Source: Avena insularis | Taxonomy: Eukaryota; Streptophyta; Magnoliopsida; Poales; Poaceae | Length of the DNA stretch: 64,000 bases | Assembly (NCBI GenBank): GCA_023614405.1 | Contig: CM042688.1 | Location: 377,009,331-377,073,330, forward strand | Reading direction: 5' to 3' | In this document: positions 37,350 to 48,427 of the stretch, piece after piece | Layout of the letters: each line of letters opens with the position of its first letter | Numbering within the stretch: the first letter of the stretch is position 1 | Notes under the pieces: generated by a model | Told to the model about the DNA's origin: nothing | Databases searched by the model: none | What the model saw: the letters and a program-made list of their open reading frames with translations, nothing else | Position numbers and translations under genes: made by a program

Positions 37350-39490
37350 AGAAAATGCTACATTTGGATTCACTCACCAATTGTCCAGAACTTGCGCAAT
37401 ATTGATCCAGCACCTATCTCATTAAGGTTGCATTAATCAAATTTTCCTTCATAAGTATAAGGGAATCATCAGCAAATAGTAAATGCGATACTGATGGTGC
37501 ATTTCCGCACACCCGAACACCTTCAATGCCACGAACCTCCTCTTTATGAGTCAGAGCACTAGATAAACCCTCTGCACAAAGTAAGAATAAATAAGGTGAT
37601 AAGGAATCACCTTGACATAGTCCCCTCGACGGAGTAAATCCTTCAGTCTCCTAATCATTGTATCGAACTTTATATTTAACAGAACCAACACATGCCATTA
37701 GGAGTTGCACGAACTCAGTTTGGAATCCTAGACGTGAGAGCATATGTTCCAGGAAAACTCACTCTATACGATCGTATGCCTTATGCATATCTAATTTAAC
37801 CGCACAAAAGCCTTCTTTCCCATTCTTGTTTTTTATTGTATGCATGCTCTCATAAGCTAAAATAATATTATTTGTAATCAATCTACCAGGGACAAAAGCA
37901 CTCTGAGCTTGTGATATTACCTCATCTAGAATCAGCTTCAGCCTGGCCGCAATCATCTTCGAAATCACTTTATAAAGAACATTGCAGAGACTGATTGGCC
38001 TATACTGAGTTATTTTTCCCGGTGTCTCGACTTTAGGTATAAGGACTATAATTGTATCATTCCATCCCTCCGGAATCTCTTTTCTCTCAATCGCCATTAG
38101 CACCTGATTTGTCAAGACATCACCAATAAGATTCCAACATTTTTTTTAAAAGAGTGCATGCAAACCATCCGCTCCAGGGGCTTTCATATCTCCAATTGAG
38201 AACATAGCCTTTTTGACATCTTCAGTCGTATAAGGTTTAAGTAAAGCATCATTCATCTCATTAGAAACCCTAGGGATTACCTTATCAATTAATTCGGGAT
38301 CAGGTTCTTGCACTTCCGTGGAGAACAGACTAGCAAAGTAATCAGATATCATTGGGTTGAGATAGGCACTTCCTTCTTTTAATCATTTGATTCTATTTCT
38401 CGACCGACGTGCAGATGCAAACTTATGAAAATAGCCAGTATTTTTTTATCTCCCATCTATAACCAATTCACACGGCTACGTTGTGACCAGTGAATCTCTT
38501 CCTGTTCCATTAATTTCTCCACTTCAAACAATAATTCTTTTTCCTTGGCAATATTTCTGGGCTAAGTGCAGTTCGAGCAAGCTCCTCTAAATCCTTTCTC
38601 GCAGATTTGATTTTACGCTGGGGTGATCGCAAAACCGTACGATTCCATTGATGTAACCTTTTATGCACCAGGGCAAGTCTTCCCGCCAAATCAGAATTAT
38701 CAAAGCGTTGGGCAGATGCTTCCCAAGCCCCTTCTACCACATCACTGAAGTGCTCCTCTTTAAGCCAGCAGGCTTCGAACCGAAGGATAGCTGGGCCTCG
38801 CCTATCAGCTGCTGGGCTCTCACCAAAAGAGACGAGGATCGGTCTATGATCCGAACGACTGTAGTCACAATTTTGCAGTACCGCATCCTCAAATTTATTC
38901 TGCCAAGCTAGATTAGCTAAGCCCTAGTCAAGTCTCTCTCTGATCCCAGCCCGGTGCCAGGTAAATTTATCTCCAACATACCCAATATCAGTAAGTCCAC
39001 AATCCTCAATTATATCACGGAAATTTTTCATAAAGTGATAAGGTCGTGGATTACCTCCTTCCTTTTCATAAGGGTATAAAATCTCATTAATATCGCCCAT
39101 GATTAACCACAGCAGATCATAAACATCTTTCAACTCCCTAATCCTCTCCCATGTCAAATGTTTATCAGACCATTTTGGTTCGTCGTAGAAACCAGTGAAC
39201 CGCCACATATTTTCCTGTCCGGCTCCAATGAACACATTAATGTATGTAGGAGTTTTGTATCGCAAAGATATAATAATATTTCTCTTCCACAACAGCAACA
39301 AACCACCCTTACGTCCGTCGCTTCTAACAACCTCTTTATAGTCCATCCCAAGACAACGACGCAGACACTCGGATGGACAATCATCTAGGTGAGTCTCCAT
39401 TAAAAACAAAACATCCGGACAATAGTACCTCAACAAGCGTTGTCACAGCCGTGGCCTTCTGCAGGCCCCGGCCGTTTAGACTTAAAAGTT

Positions 39491-40626
39491 TCATTGCGTC
39501 CGGTCAACCTCCTCGGAGGTAGCTGATATTAGATTTTTTGCCACTTCATTCCCAGTCCTCGATCGCTTCGGTGGTTGTGATTTACCCGGTGTACCCTGAT
39601 CTTTTCCCAAATCATTCTCCTTTGACGATTGGTCAAATCTACAGACCATCCCAGCAATTGAGGAAGGTAGATCACTTCCAGTTTGGTTTCCAATAATGGT
39701 CAACACAGGATCAGTATTCGATCTCTTCGATTCAGAGCACTTGGGTCCAGCATGTCAACATCCTCCCCAGACGCGTTTTTCTCCTCTTCACCATCCTCTT
39801 CTTCGTTGTCCTCATACTGATAAAATTCAGAGAGGCCACGCCCTCTTCCTCTTCCCATGGGTGAAAATCTCCCTTCATGTCCACGCCCCATGCCGCGCCC
39901 CCGACCATGGCCACGACCACCATCTACTAAAATAAAATCTCCGCATTGCAACTTGGACTCATCATGTTCTCCAGATCCACACTCCTGATAGTAGTGGCCA
40001 AGTAATCCACACACTCCACAGAAAGTGGGGAGCTTTTCATACTTCAACTGATAGAAAACTTTCTGTTTATCTCTTATAATAGAGACAAATCGAGAGAGAT
40101 TTTTCTTCACATCAATTTTAACTTTAACCCGGACAAATTCACCAATAAAACCAGCCAGCAGCTTTAGTTGAACCTCCTTAACCCCTCCCACAGATCTACA
40201 CATTCCTTTGATCACTGGTTCCTTGAGATAATTATCAGGTAGTTGCATAATCCTAACCCAAACCGCCAATCTATCAAGAACAATCGATTTAGGGTTTTGG
40301 AATCCATCATACTCTTCGAGAAGTAAAGCATAGTTGTTCCTAAATAACCAAGGGCCCATGTTCATGGCCTTATTCCAATCACCGGGACACCCAAATTGGA
40401 TGGTAAACAAGTTGTCCTCAATCTTCCTCCATGCCACCTCCTTTGCAGGGTTCCAAGCTGATCGCATATCAGCGTATAATGCACTTGGGCTAAAACCTCT
40501 CAGCGTATGCACTTTGCAGATTGCAAGCCACTTTGCCTTCTCCGTTGGATCCGGAGCTTCCTCTTCCCACACGAACTCTGCCTCTTCATCCTCATGGAGA
40601 TTCAATCGGCCTATCAGATTTTCCAC
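39491..40626 (-). pseudogene. LINE ORF1: DUF4283/CCHC nucleic-acid-binding protein, one frameshift
   Basis: The start is ATG 40626 (MENLIGRLNLHEDE). An N-terminal DUF4283-like domain covers residues 1-200 (LFTIQFGCPGDWNKAMNMGP, VWVRIMQLPDNYL). A CCHC knuckle follows (CGVCGLLGHYYQEC) and then an Arg/Gly-rich, acid-tailed C-terminus. The long frame stops at 39700, but another frame (LTIIGNQTGSDL) continues to DRTQ and a TGA at 39491. One frameshift near 39700-39730 therefore probably truncates it. In L1 elements ORF1 binds RNA and forms the particle with ORF2. The end of the longer frame overlaps the ORF2 ATG in the tetranucleotide ATGA. Confidence 0.85.
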
Positions 40627-40841
40627 ATCTTCCTTCCCGCGATGAGACGGGGCACTCGAAGCACAGGGAATAGATCAGGAGAGCGATCAGACTCTCGGCG
40701 GGTTGACGCCGCCGGAGGACAAAAACCCTAGGTTTTTCGCTAGGGGACTTCCCGACAGGCAGCGTGCTTAAGGAATAATGCACTTAATTTGGATGAGAGT
40801 TCCTGCTAACTCACTTCTCAAAGGAAGACTTCTGCCGACTT

Positions 40842-42075
40842 GGTCACCCAGTGTGCCGCTCGCTGCAGTTTATGCCCTGGGGTCATCTGTACTAGCTTAT
40901 ACTCCTCGCATATGTTGTATCGGTCTATAAACTTTCAATCCTTACTACTGCATCGTTTTCTGCACAACAGAACATGACGGGTCTGCAACAAAATCTCTAG
41001 CTCAGTGCGGCGTGCCACTGCGCCTTTGCAAAGCTAGTGAAGTATATAAGAATATTTAGCCATTATATAGTATATTTTTAAATCACTATGTACAATTTTT
41101 TCACACTCATTTATTATATAAAGATATTTCAAATATATAGTGCAAACTATGAGTGGAGTTGTAATTTTTCTAGGTTAGTTGCTTGAAAGTATCTTAGATA
41201 TAATATATGAACATACTCAAACTAATAAAGTACTACGTACGATAGTGTATGATACATGAGTGTAACTACACCCACGAGTAAGATGTTTTGTACTGTTATA
41301 TATGAGACATGGGTGTAACTATATCCAGGAGTAAGATGTATTTTTCCTATATATATTTCAAAACTAAGGATCTAATACTAAAAGAAAACATATGTTCTCC
41401 ATAGTAAACGCCTTGCATAGCATCGGATATATTTTTCGTAAATAAAAGAACAAAAAAATAGTATTTGATGAACTGGAAAGATGTGGTAAAAATACACACG
41501 AGTTAATTTTCAACGAGTATCACATGCCGAATCAAATAAGCAAATATTAATTTCCCACCTTTACCAATCTGATGCTCTAATTCTTCTGTTCCTAAACACC
41601 TGACTCAGGTTTGTTTCAAAGGTGCAAACATTTACATTGTGTCTCTCCTCAACAAAAAAAATAGCGACAAAATTTCATTCACAATGTACAAAGTCAAGCA
41701 GTAAAACTAACATCACGTGTATCCAAATTAGCTTTGACACAATAGTCCTGCAGGGAAGACCAGATAGATGATTCAGTTTTAGAGTAGATGATTCGTTTAT
41801 GTGAAGCAATCGGTGGCCCTAAAATCAGGGAAAACACTAAGTGAAACGGTATGAACTGTGAATGGCAAGCACGACAATTATGACACAATTGTTATTGAAC
41901 TATAATGTTTAATTGTTTTTATACAATGTAGCATAAGGGGGGAAATCATCTCAGAATATGTATGACGAAGATACTCCTCAGGCAGAGAAACCATGCAACG
42001 CATGATCAGCTAAAGTTGGCATACATTGTTACAATAACCTCAACTGTCAGTATACAAACAGTGATGCAAGGGCTT
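40842..42075. other. Intergenic sequence downstream of the acyltransferase gene
   Basis: AT-rich, no ORF of note. It should include the 3' UTR and polyadenylation site of the gene, which I could not place with certainty. Two 39-bp imperfect direct copies with the core GTGTAACTA lie at 41251-41289 and 41304-41342. Confidence 0.5.
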
Positions 42076-45000
42076 TCAATCATCTTTCTGATGCAGAGCA
42101 CGAGGACTATTACCATTAAGTGCCGCATGATACACCCTCTTTTCCGCCAGCCCAAGATTAGAAAGAACTAAATTACCCTGCAGAATAAGGATTGTTTTAT
42201 TGTGGAATCCTTAAGAAGGTAATTCCTACACCATAGCTACTTATTGAAAGAGCACATATAACCATGTTGGACTAGCTTAGGTAAGATGGAGAATACCTCC
42301 GTTGCTAGCAATTTTCTGACATTGTAGGCATAGACTCTGGGATCCTCCTTTTCTTGTTCAGAAGGATAGTATACAGGCAAGCGAACCACCTCCATGTAAT
42401 TTGCAAATTGACAGAGGAGCAAAAATACATGACGTCCCTGCAGGTTGTGATGAGACAAATTGCCATTTTCAGATTTGAGGTGTTTCAGAATTAAACTAAT
42501 CAACACGAGAAGCTATAATAGCCGTTAGTATAGAAGATACAAAATTGGAAAAAGCATCACGAGTTTACAAGTTGACATGCCACATACTCCCTTCGTTTCA
42601 AAATATAAGATATTTTAGCTTTGTGAAAGAAGTGTATCTAGACCCCTTTTAGTGTGTAGGTTCACGTAGGTTTGGAGTGAATCTACACACTAAAAAGGGT
42701 CTAGATACACTTCTTTCAGAAAGCTAAAACATCTTATATTTTGAAACGGAGGGAGTACATCTGAGAGGTATGGTATAGTAACCATAAATAATTGTTGGGA
42801 TGTTGCATACAATGAGAAAAAACTCTACTTATTGCTATCTCATGCACACTATGAAGTAAATATATCTTTTCAGAAGTGTCGATGTTTTTCACCTGGGCAG
42901 CATATGCTTAGGAATTTGATCAAACTAGCCAAATCTAATGACTGTATTAATAAAGCAGTAGCCTAGCAATCCTCAACATGGAAGATGATGCTTTGCTGAC
43001 CATGGACAATGAGGGTATAAGAAGTTGCACAGGGAGGTTAAATATTATATTAACTCAAGTTACTCAACGGAGATGGAGAAAAGATAATTATGTCAAGAGT
43101 CATATTTCATCGCATAATTAAGCAAAAATGTAAATATCATACATGGAACCAAATGATTCTCTTCCTTTTTTGCAATTAATAAAATGGAACTCTTGAAAGC
43201 CATATGAAATATACATAAGGTTCCAGCAAATTGCTCTTGCATACCTGCACCTAATCGCAGGTTCGTATAGTGAGAACGTAAATCAATAATTAATGCTTAC
43301 CCCGTCCATGGAGTCCCAGGCTGGACTAAATCTCCTGTAGGGATATCTCAAAATGACAGGTTGCACTGGTGCTCTTGCAAGGAAGGCTCCTGTTTTAAAC
43401 GGGAGAAGGTAATCCCCATTCGTAGTAGTACCCTCTGACAAGAAAAGAAGCAACAGGACCGTAAAAACAAAGGAAAAGCAAGTTTCTAAGAGTTACAAAC
43501 ATAACAAAATTGAGCTTTAAAACTGAAACAACACACTGAAGTGATGGAGGATGTTGTATTAAGAGGTGATGACAATAGGTCTTGCTAACTTAGAGATAGT
43601 ACCCTAAGACTAGACATAGGATGGTTACATAATAAAGGATGACTAAATATTCAGCAGATAAAAAATATAGGGGCAAATGATAGTAAGTAACCACAACAGA
43701 AAAGAAGAAACCACTATAAATTAAAAAGTTAGCAAACGAAACAAAAAAAATGGTTGTACACTAACCAGGAAAGAGTAACAACATGGGGGAATTCTTGAAT
43801 TGAGAAACTTCTTGGACCCTTTCAGTTACAGCACCTACATATAGTATGGACAGTTCAGTTAAGAACAAAGAAAAGCTACAGGACATACTAAGTCTGCATT
43901 TTGAACTCTATCTTAATTGAATAATGCCATGTTGAAAAGAATTTTCCTCGCCTAGCAACGAAAATAAAAGAACAGCCTATTAGGAGTTTAAGGCGCTCAT
44001 CGGCTGATGCCATATAAATGCATGGCATATTTGAAGCAGTAGCAAAAATATCATATTTTTTGCTAACACAGAATGAATGTGTACTTTCGGAGAATAACGA
44101 GTAAGAAAAACATAACAGCATCAATGAATGCATTTCATACATACCTGAGACACCTCTAGAATCTGATCCTTTGGATTCTCGTTGAACAAAAATGCACCCG
44201 AGACATTTGCTGTATTTGACAGAGAAATACCTTCTATATATTATATGCAAATTTGACATAGATAGAAATATTGATCCCGCAGAACATGCAGGTAAGTGAA
44301 AATGAGGCCATTTTCTCACGTATTTACTTAATATGACATGAATAAGAAATAACAAAGTTACCTTATGAGACCAATCAACGGCAGCTTGGACACGGAGTTC
44401 TACATAGAATAATTAAGGATGAATAATCATTTAGAATTGAGACCACGTAAGTTCATAAAACAATAATAACTGTACGGATTTTTATTTTGTAGGGAAATCC
44501 AACTTGAGTAATATCATTCCCTGTGAAAAAACAAAAGAAAAACTTGAATAACTTTGTTCATGGTACCTTAGCAACAAAACTTGGAGAAGAAGCTGACATG
44601 TGATAGAGAACGTCCACATATGACACGTGATTAGATACAATCGCCCCTGGTCTTTCCAATTCTTCAGACTGATCTTCAGGTACATCCTGGACATAACATA
44701 TACTAACATGTCACGGGAACCAGTTAAAAAAATTATAAGAGTTCAGTTAAATGTTATCTAGGGCAGCAGTATAAACAACAAGTAGTGAATGGGCCGTTGG
44801 CCGAGAATTGGGAATGCAGTGGCTTCTCCTTTCCAAGCCGAGTTTGAATCCCCATTGGCTGAATCAATTGCGCTGGTGGGATTTCCAGGTCTCACACATT
44901 TCTTTCTTAATATATATAGCCACAGGGTTCCTCCCCGCGGGTCTCCTTTTATAAATGCCATGCCCATCCTCTGCCCTAGCAGCACAGGCTCCTGCTAACC

Positions 45001-46781
45001 CTAGCCGGTAGCCGCATCAACTCCACCCACCTCCACCTCCCCCTAATCAGTGGCACTGCCAAATTTTGAAGTTTGCCCGGGCGAACTTCAAGGTCCAAAA
45101 TTTTAAGGTGGAGGGAGGGGGTTGGGTACTCTGCTTAGCATCGAGAGACCCAGGGTGGTCATCCTGCTCGCTCCGGCCCTAATCATGGGCTAGGTCAATA
45201 CATGAGCAATTGATATACAGTACTCGTATAAGGCACTACTTTTGTCCAACAAGATTAAACCATACCACCCAAGAGGTTCTTAAGTAAAAGAGACATCTAC
45301 GACCAGTTATTGACCATTGTAATGAATCCTCGAATTTATGCTTCCACATTCTGCATTCGTGAACCAAGACATAATCAAGTCATGTCGCAAACTATTTACT
45401 CTAATTTCACACTCAAAACGTGTTTTCTAATTCCATTTTTGATAAAGCTTTATTAGAAAATATCGATAGATCAGAACAAGTAGCGAATATGAACCAATCC
45501 AATTTTCGATCCATGACACCAATGGATCTAGACAGAAACAAACTGCAAGAACATTCAATTTCTTACCAAAGCTATAAATCTGCACTTTTCCTGTGAGGCT
45601 ATAACAAACAATTTTTAAGCAAACTAGATACTCTTAAATACAATTGCCATACAATCACCGGAGGAACATTATTTTGTCCATATATAACATATTCCAATGT
45701 CTATCACAGCATACTGCATGTTCCTCACTTTTACTCGCCCTGACACACATAGAAACCAAAATCGTAAACCAATTGCTATGGGTCCTGTGATTGCAGAGGT
45801 ATAGCACGGCTTTCAGGCCAACATGAGAGATGCTGCAGTACCAGCATTGCCAAATTAGTGGCAATCATTCATCTAGCGCAATAGCTACAGATCTGCATCA
45901 CATTACCGAATTACCACAGCAAAAAGCACCACAAAGCAGCTGTATTCCTAGAGTGTGACACACATGACACATCGGCATCAGAACTACCACTTTCTCTCTA
46001 TTCCAAACCAGTGCATTGTTCCACCATTGAACAAGCAAGACATAGTCATCTACCGCCTCCGTTCCAAAATATAAGATGTTTTATCTTTTTTTTGAAAGGC
46101 ATGTATCTAAACTTATTTTATTGTGTAAGTTCGGAGCAAAATGTGTGAACATACACACTACATTGCATCTAGATACATGTGTTTCAGAAAAAATCTAAAA
46201 TATCTTATATTTTGGAACGGAGGGAGGGGAGTACATGACTCGTGGGACCTCATAAGAAAATACGTATCAAAACAACCAGGCCACATCGGCAAGATGAATT
46301 GCATGCTGAAAGAGGAAGATGGCATACCGACCTCAGCATTGGGGATGCTTCGATCAGACACCGGGATCCAGTAGAACCCGAACACGAACAGCATCGCCCG
46401 CGACAACGCACGGCCAGCACCCAGCACTGCCTCCCTCCTCCACCCATGTAAGCGGGGACGGCCTTCCTCCCCTACTTCCGCGAACAGCGTGCACACGCGG
46501 CACACGAGGTAGTAGGCGACGACCAGGAGAACCCCGGCGATGAGACGGAGCGGGAGGAGCACGGCGGTCGCGACCACCAGACGCGCCACCTGCGCCGCGG
46601 GGAGTGGCCCGCGGCCCATCGGCCCGTACGCGTCCCGGCGCGCGTATGGCGCGTACCTGACGTCCAGGTCCTCATCCTCCTCAACGGCGGGCGCACCAGA
46701 GAGAAGGGGCCGCACGGCCTCGCAGCCTTCCGGGTGGGAAGGCGCGGTGGTGATCGTCGTGGTGGAGGTGTCAACAGCCAT
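42076..46781 (-). CDS. LPEAT1: Lysophospholipid acyltransferase LPEAT1-like, eight exons, intact
   Basis: Exons: 46332-46781, 44567-44686, 44362-44399, 44145-44209, 43766-43834, 43301-43434, 42297-42437, 42076-42177. All introns are GT...AG. The exons sum to 1119 nt, giving 372 residues with one open frame. The family (PlsC acyltransferases; Arabidopsis LPEAT1) transfers acyl groups from acyl-CoA to lysophospholipids, mainly lysophosphatidylethanolamine, at the ER membrane. Visible features are an acidic N-terminus, YAPYARRDAYGPMGRGP (residues 43-59), membrane segments at about 68-96 and 118-140, and the catalytic NHVSYVD (H170, D175, H-x4-D). FPEGTTTNGDYL (E248-G249-T250) is split between exons 5 and 6, and VRLPVYYPSEQEKEDP lies in exon 7. 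It ends HQKDD. An in-frame upstream ATG at 46916 would add 45 residues, but the family match starts after 46781. Confidence 0.9.
42587..42755. mobile_element. Stowaway MITE in intron 6 of the acyltransferase gene
   Basis: 169 bp with inverted termini CTCCCTTCGTTTCAAAATAT and complement, flanked by TA (42585-42586 and 42756-42757). The inverted repeat extends through GTGTATCTAGACCCcTTTTAG on both arms. Confidence 0.93.
44790..44985 (+). mobile_element. Possible tRNA-derived SINE in intron 1
   Basis: GTTGGCCGAGAATTGGG resembles a pol III A box. GAGTTTGAATCCCC about 50 bases later resembles a B box. A non-coding body and CTCCTTTTATAAATG follow. It lies antisense to the host gene. No target duplication was found, so this is tentative. 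Confidence 0.35.
46053..46231. mobile_element. Stowaway-like MITE in intron 1 of the acyltransferase gene
   Basis: Termini CCGCCTCCGTTCCAAAATAT and, on the right, ATATTTTGGAACGGAGG are inverted, with TA at 46051-46052 and 46232-46233. The right end carries extra GGAG bases. It lies 101 bp from the end of exon 1. Confidence 0.85.
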
Positions 46782-46972
46782 TGGGGATTGAAGCGCCTGG
46801 GGAGGGCCGAGAAGGCGAGATCGCCGCGATGGCCCCGTGTGCGTGTGCGTTGTGGGGGGTGGTGTGCGTGTGCTGTGGTTTTGGGGGCTACTCGCGCCCT
46901 GCTCTCTCCCTTTCATCCCTCGTCCCGTACGGTTTGTCAGCGTTATAGCAACTATTGAGATCTAACAATATA
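46782..46972 (-). promoter_or_regulatory. Probable core promoter and 5' UTR of the acyltransferase gene
   Basis: The 191 bp upstream of the ATG change from AT-rich (GTTGCTATAACGC on the minus strand near 46945) to C-rich with CACACGCACAC repeats, like a grass 5' leader. CTATAA may be a TATA element. A MITE directly abuts this region upstream. Confidence 0.4.
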
Positions 46973-47234
46973 CTCTCTCCGTTTTTAATATAAGATATAT
47001 AATTTTTTTATAAATATTAGCGCACAGGCTGAAAAGATAAATTTCATTGTTTTAGGATGTGAATACCCCAGATGATTGACGTGATATAGAGACATACGAA
47101 ATTTGGGTATCCTCTCTCTCCTGATCAGATTAATTGTCTCCTAAATAAGAGAAATAAATCTCAAAATTCTCTATACACCTTATATTATGATTTAAAAAAA
47201 AAACTATACACCTTATATTAAGAAACGAAAGGAG
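46973..47234. mobile_element. Stowaway-like MITE upstream of the acyltransferase promoter
   Basis: Termini CTCTCTCCGTTTTTAATATAAG and complement CTTATATTAAGAAACGAAAGGAG, with TA at 46971-46972 and 47235-47236. 262 bp long, and the arms are less matched than in the other copies. Confidence 0.75.
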
Positions 47235-47236
47235 TA

Positions 47237-48243
47237 TTAAATAAATATTATAAAAGAATACAAAATAAATAAAGTACTGACATTCGATCAAAATTAGTTA
47301 ACGCAGATTTGTCTAGATTCCAATATATCTAGACTTGTTTTCGTACTACGTACATCCGATTCTAAACAACACCAAATCACTAGTTCCGATCAATGAGTAC
47401 TTGTTTTTCTTAAAATATTATATGACACATATATTAACATTTTTTCTACACTCAGGGCGATCGGTGGATTAGCTTACGCGGGGATCAATCACGTGTCACA
47501 AACACAAAAGGCTACCAACAGGGGGAAATACGAATGCGAACACTTTTTTTAGAACTTGTCCCTTTTGGGGTTGTGGTGAACCGGTGACTTCTAGGTTGGT
47601 ATTCTTCTTAGGTTGTTCTAATTTTCTTCCAACATGTAGGATTTGGAGGTCTTCTCCTTTCTCTACTCATCATGTACATGGTAGCAAGGATGGTGGTCGA
47701 CGGTCGTGGCCTGAGCCTCAGGTCGGTGGTCCATTTGTAGGATTTGTTACAGCAACCCCGTCCCTCTAAGGTCGGTGGTCCATTTGTAGATGCAGAGCAG
47801 TCACTGCTGCTGGTGTGCCTCAAAGGTTGTCACGCTGGTGCGTGCCCCTGGAGGTTCTTGTGACAACTCATGGGGACCCTCGCCTTGTGTCCTTTGCGAC
47901 GAGTTTGGAAGGCACATGCTTGCTGTTGCCTGAAATTCACTACGACACCGTAAAAAATTGTCTCTCAGCTTGCGACAACGACTACTTTCTTCATAGGACT
48001 ACAATGCATTGTTGTCATTGTTGTGGCTGGTGAGAAATCGTTGGCAAGCAGTTTTTCTGTAGAAGCCCATACAAGACTATTCTATCATCATGTATATCAT
48101 GTATAGAATATTATTCTATTCATCTTTTTGACTATATATAAAGGTCCGATCCGTCTGGAGCGAAAAAAAAAACTCATCCAAACATTCCAACCTCCCACTT
48201 CCAATTTCCCACGCGCCTCAGTGTCGCCGCCGTCATCCAGGTC
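47237..48243. other. Intergenic sequence, no gene recognised
   Basis: AT-rich to 47510, then more balanced. A 21-bp sequence (GGTCGGTGGTCCATTTGTAG and one more base) occurs twice, at 47720-47740 and 47769-47789. Short ORFs here have no recognisable domain. Confidence 0.45.
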
Positions 48244-48427
48244 CCGGAAATTATTTCTATGGGACCTGGTCCATAGATTTGGAGGCGTGGACCAATTTCA
48301 GCAAACGACACGTGTCCAAAACAGTGAGAAAAAATAGGATTAGAAACTATTTTCTAGATCTAAATTGTCAGGTGTCAATCGGGCAAGTTGGTCCACCTGT
48401 GAACCAGGTCCCATAGAATTATTTTCC
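48244..48427. mobile_element. MITE-like inverted-repeat element, superfamily uncertain
   Basis: The left end CGGAAATTATTTCTATGGGA and the complement of the right end, GGGAAAATAATTCTATGGGA, match through GGGACCTGG. GTGGACCAA also recurs inverted about 50 bp inside. The total is about 184 bp. No TA or clear longer target duplication was seen, so a Mutator-like or other origin is open. Confidence 0.6.

Larger units (their letters stand above)
27089..39494 (-). pseudogene. LINE ORF2: endonuclease, reverse transcriptase, zf-RVT and RNase H, split by Copia
   Basis: The start is ATG 39494 (MKLLSLNGRGLQ). The APE-type endonuclease (PDVLFLMETHLDD, GDINEILYP) covers about 38924-39494, with a frameshift near 39440. 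The reverse transcriptase begins near 38350 (KAPGADGLHALF), continues with YRPISLCNVLYKVISK and LDMHKAYDRIE near 37760, and reaches the FADD box at 37465-37476. The Copia enters at 37354/29036. The remainder covers the thumb region (28286-29036), zf-RVT (27701-28168; HLLFTC) and RNase H (NIDASY, AEAASLLKGLEF, ESDCLEL), ending at 27089. A TGA near 27431 interrupts RNase H and further breaks exist. Catalytic residues are visible, but the gene is inactive. Confidence 0.88.
26968..40826 (-). mobile_element. L1-type LINE, near full length, with 15-bp TSD, split by a Copia element
   Basis: The flanks 26953-26967 and 40827-40841 both read GACTTCTGCCGACTT. On the minus strand the element has a short leader, ORF1 (nucleic-acid-binding), ORF2 (endonuclease, reverse transcriptase, zf-RVT, RNase H) and an A-tail, seen as the T run 26966-26973. 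Taking out the Copia insertion leaves about 5.5 kb, the usual size of a plant L1. The order of domains and the long target duplication fit target-primed reverse transcription. Confidence 0.92.

Noticed and set aside
41251..41342. Two 39-bp imperfect repeats downstream of the acyltransferase gene, considered as a MITE
   Set aside because: They are direct, not inverted, and have no target duplication; treated as a small local duplication.
46319..46791. Several plus-strand GC-rich ORFs opposite the acyltransferase first exon
   Set aside because: The minus strand encodes the conserved acyltransferase N-terminus; the others are antisense frames kept open by high GC content.
47720..47789. Exact 21-bp direct repeat, considered as a CRISPR-like or regulatory repeat
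   Set aside because: Only two copies 49 bp apart in plant intergenic DNA; no array and no associated genes.
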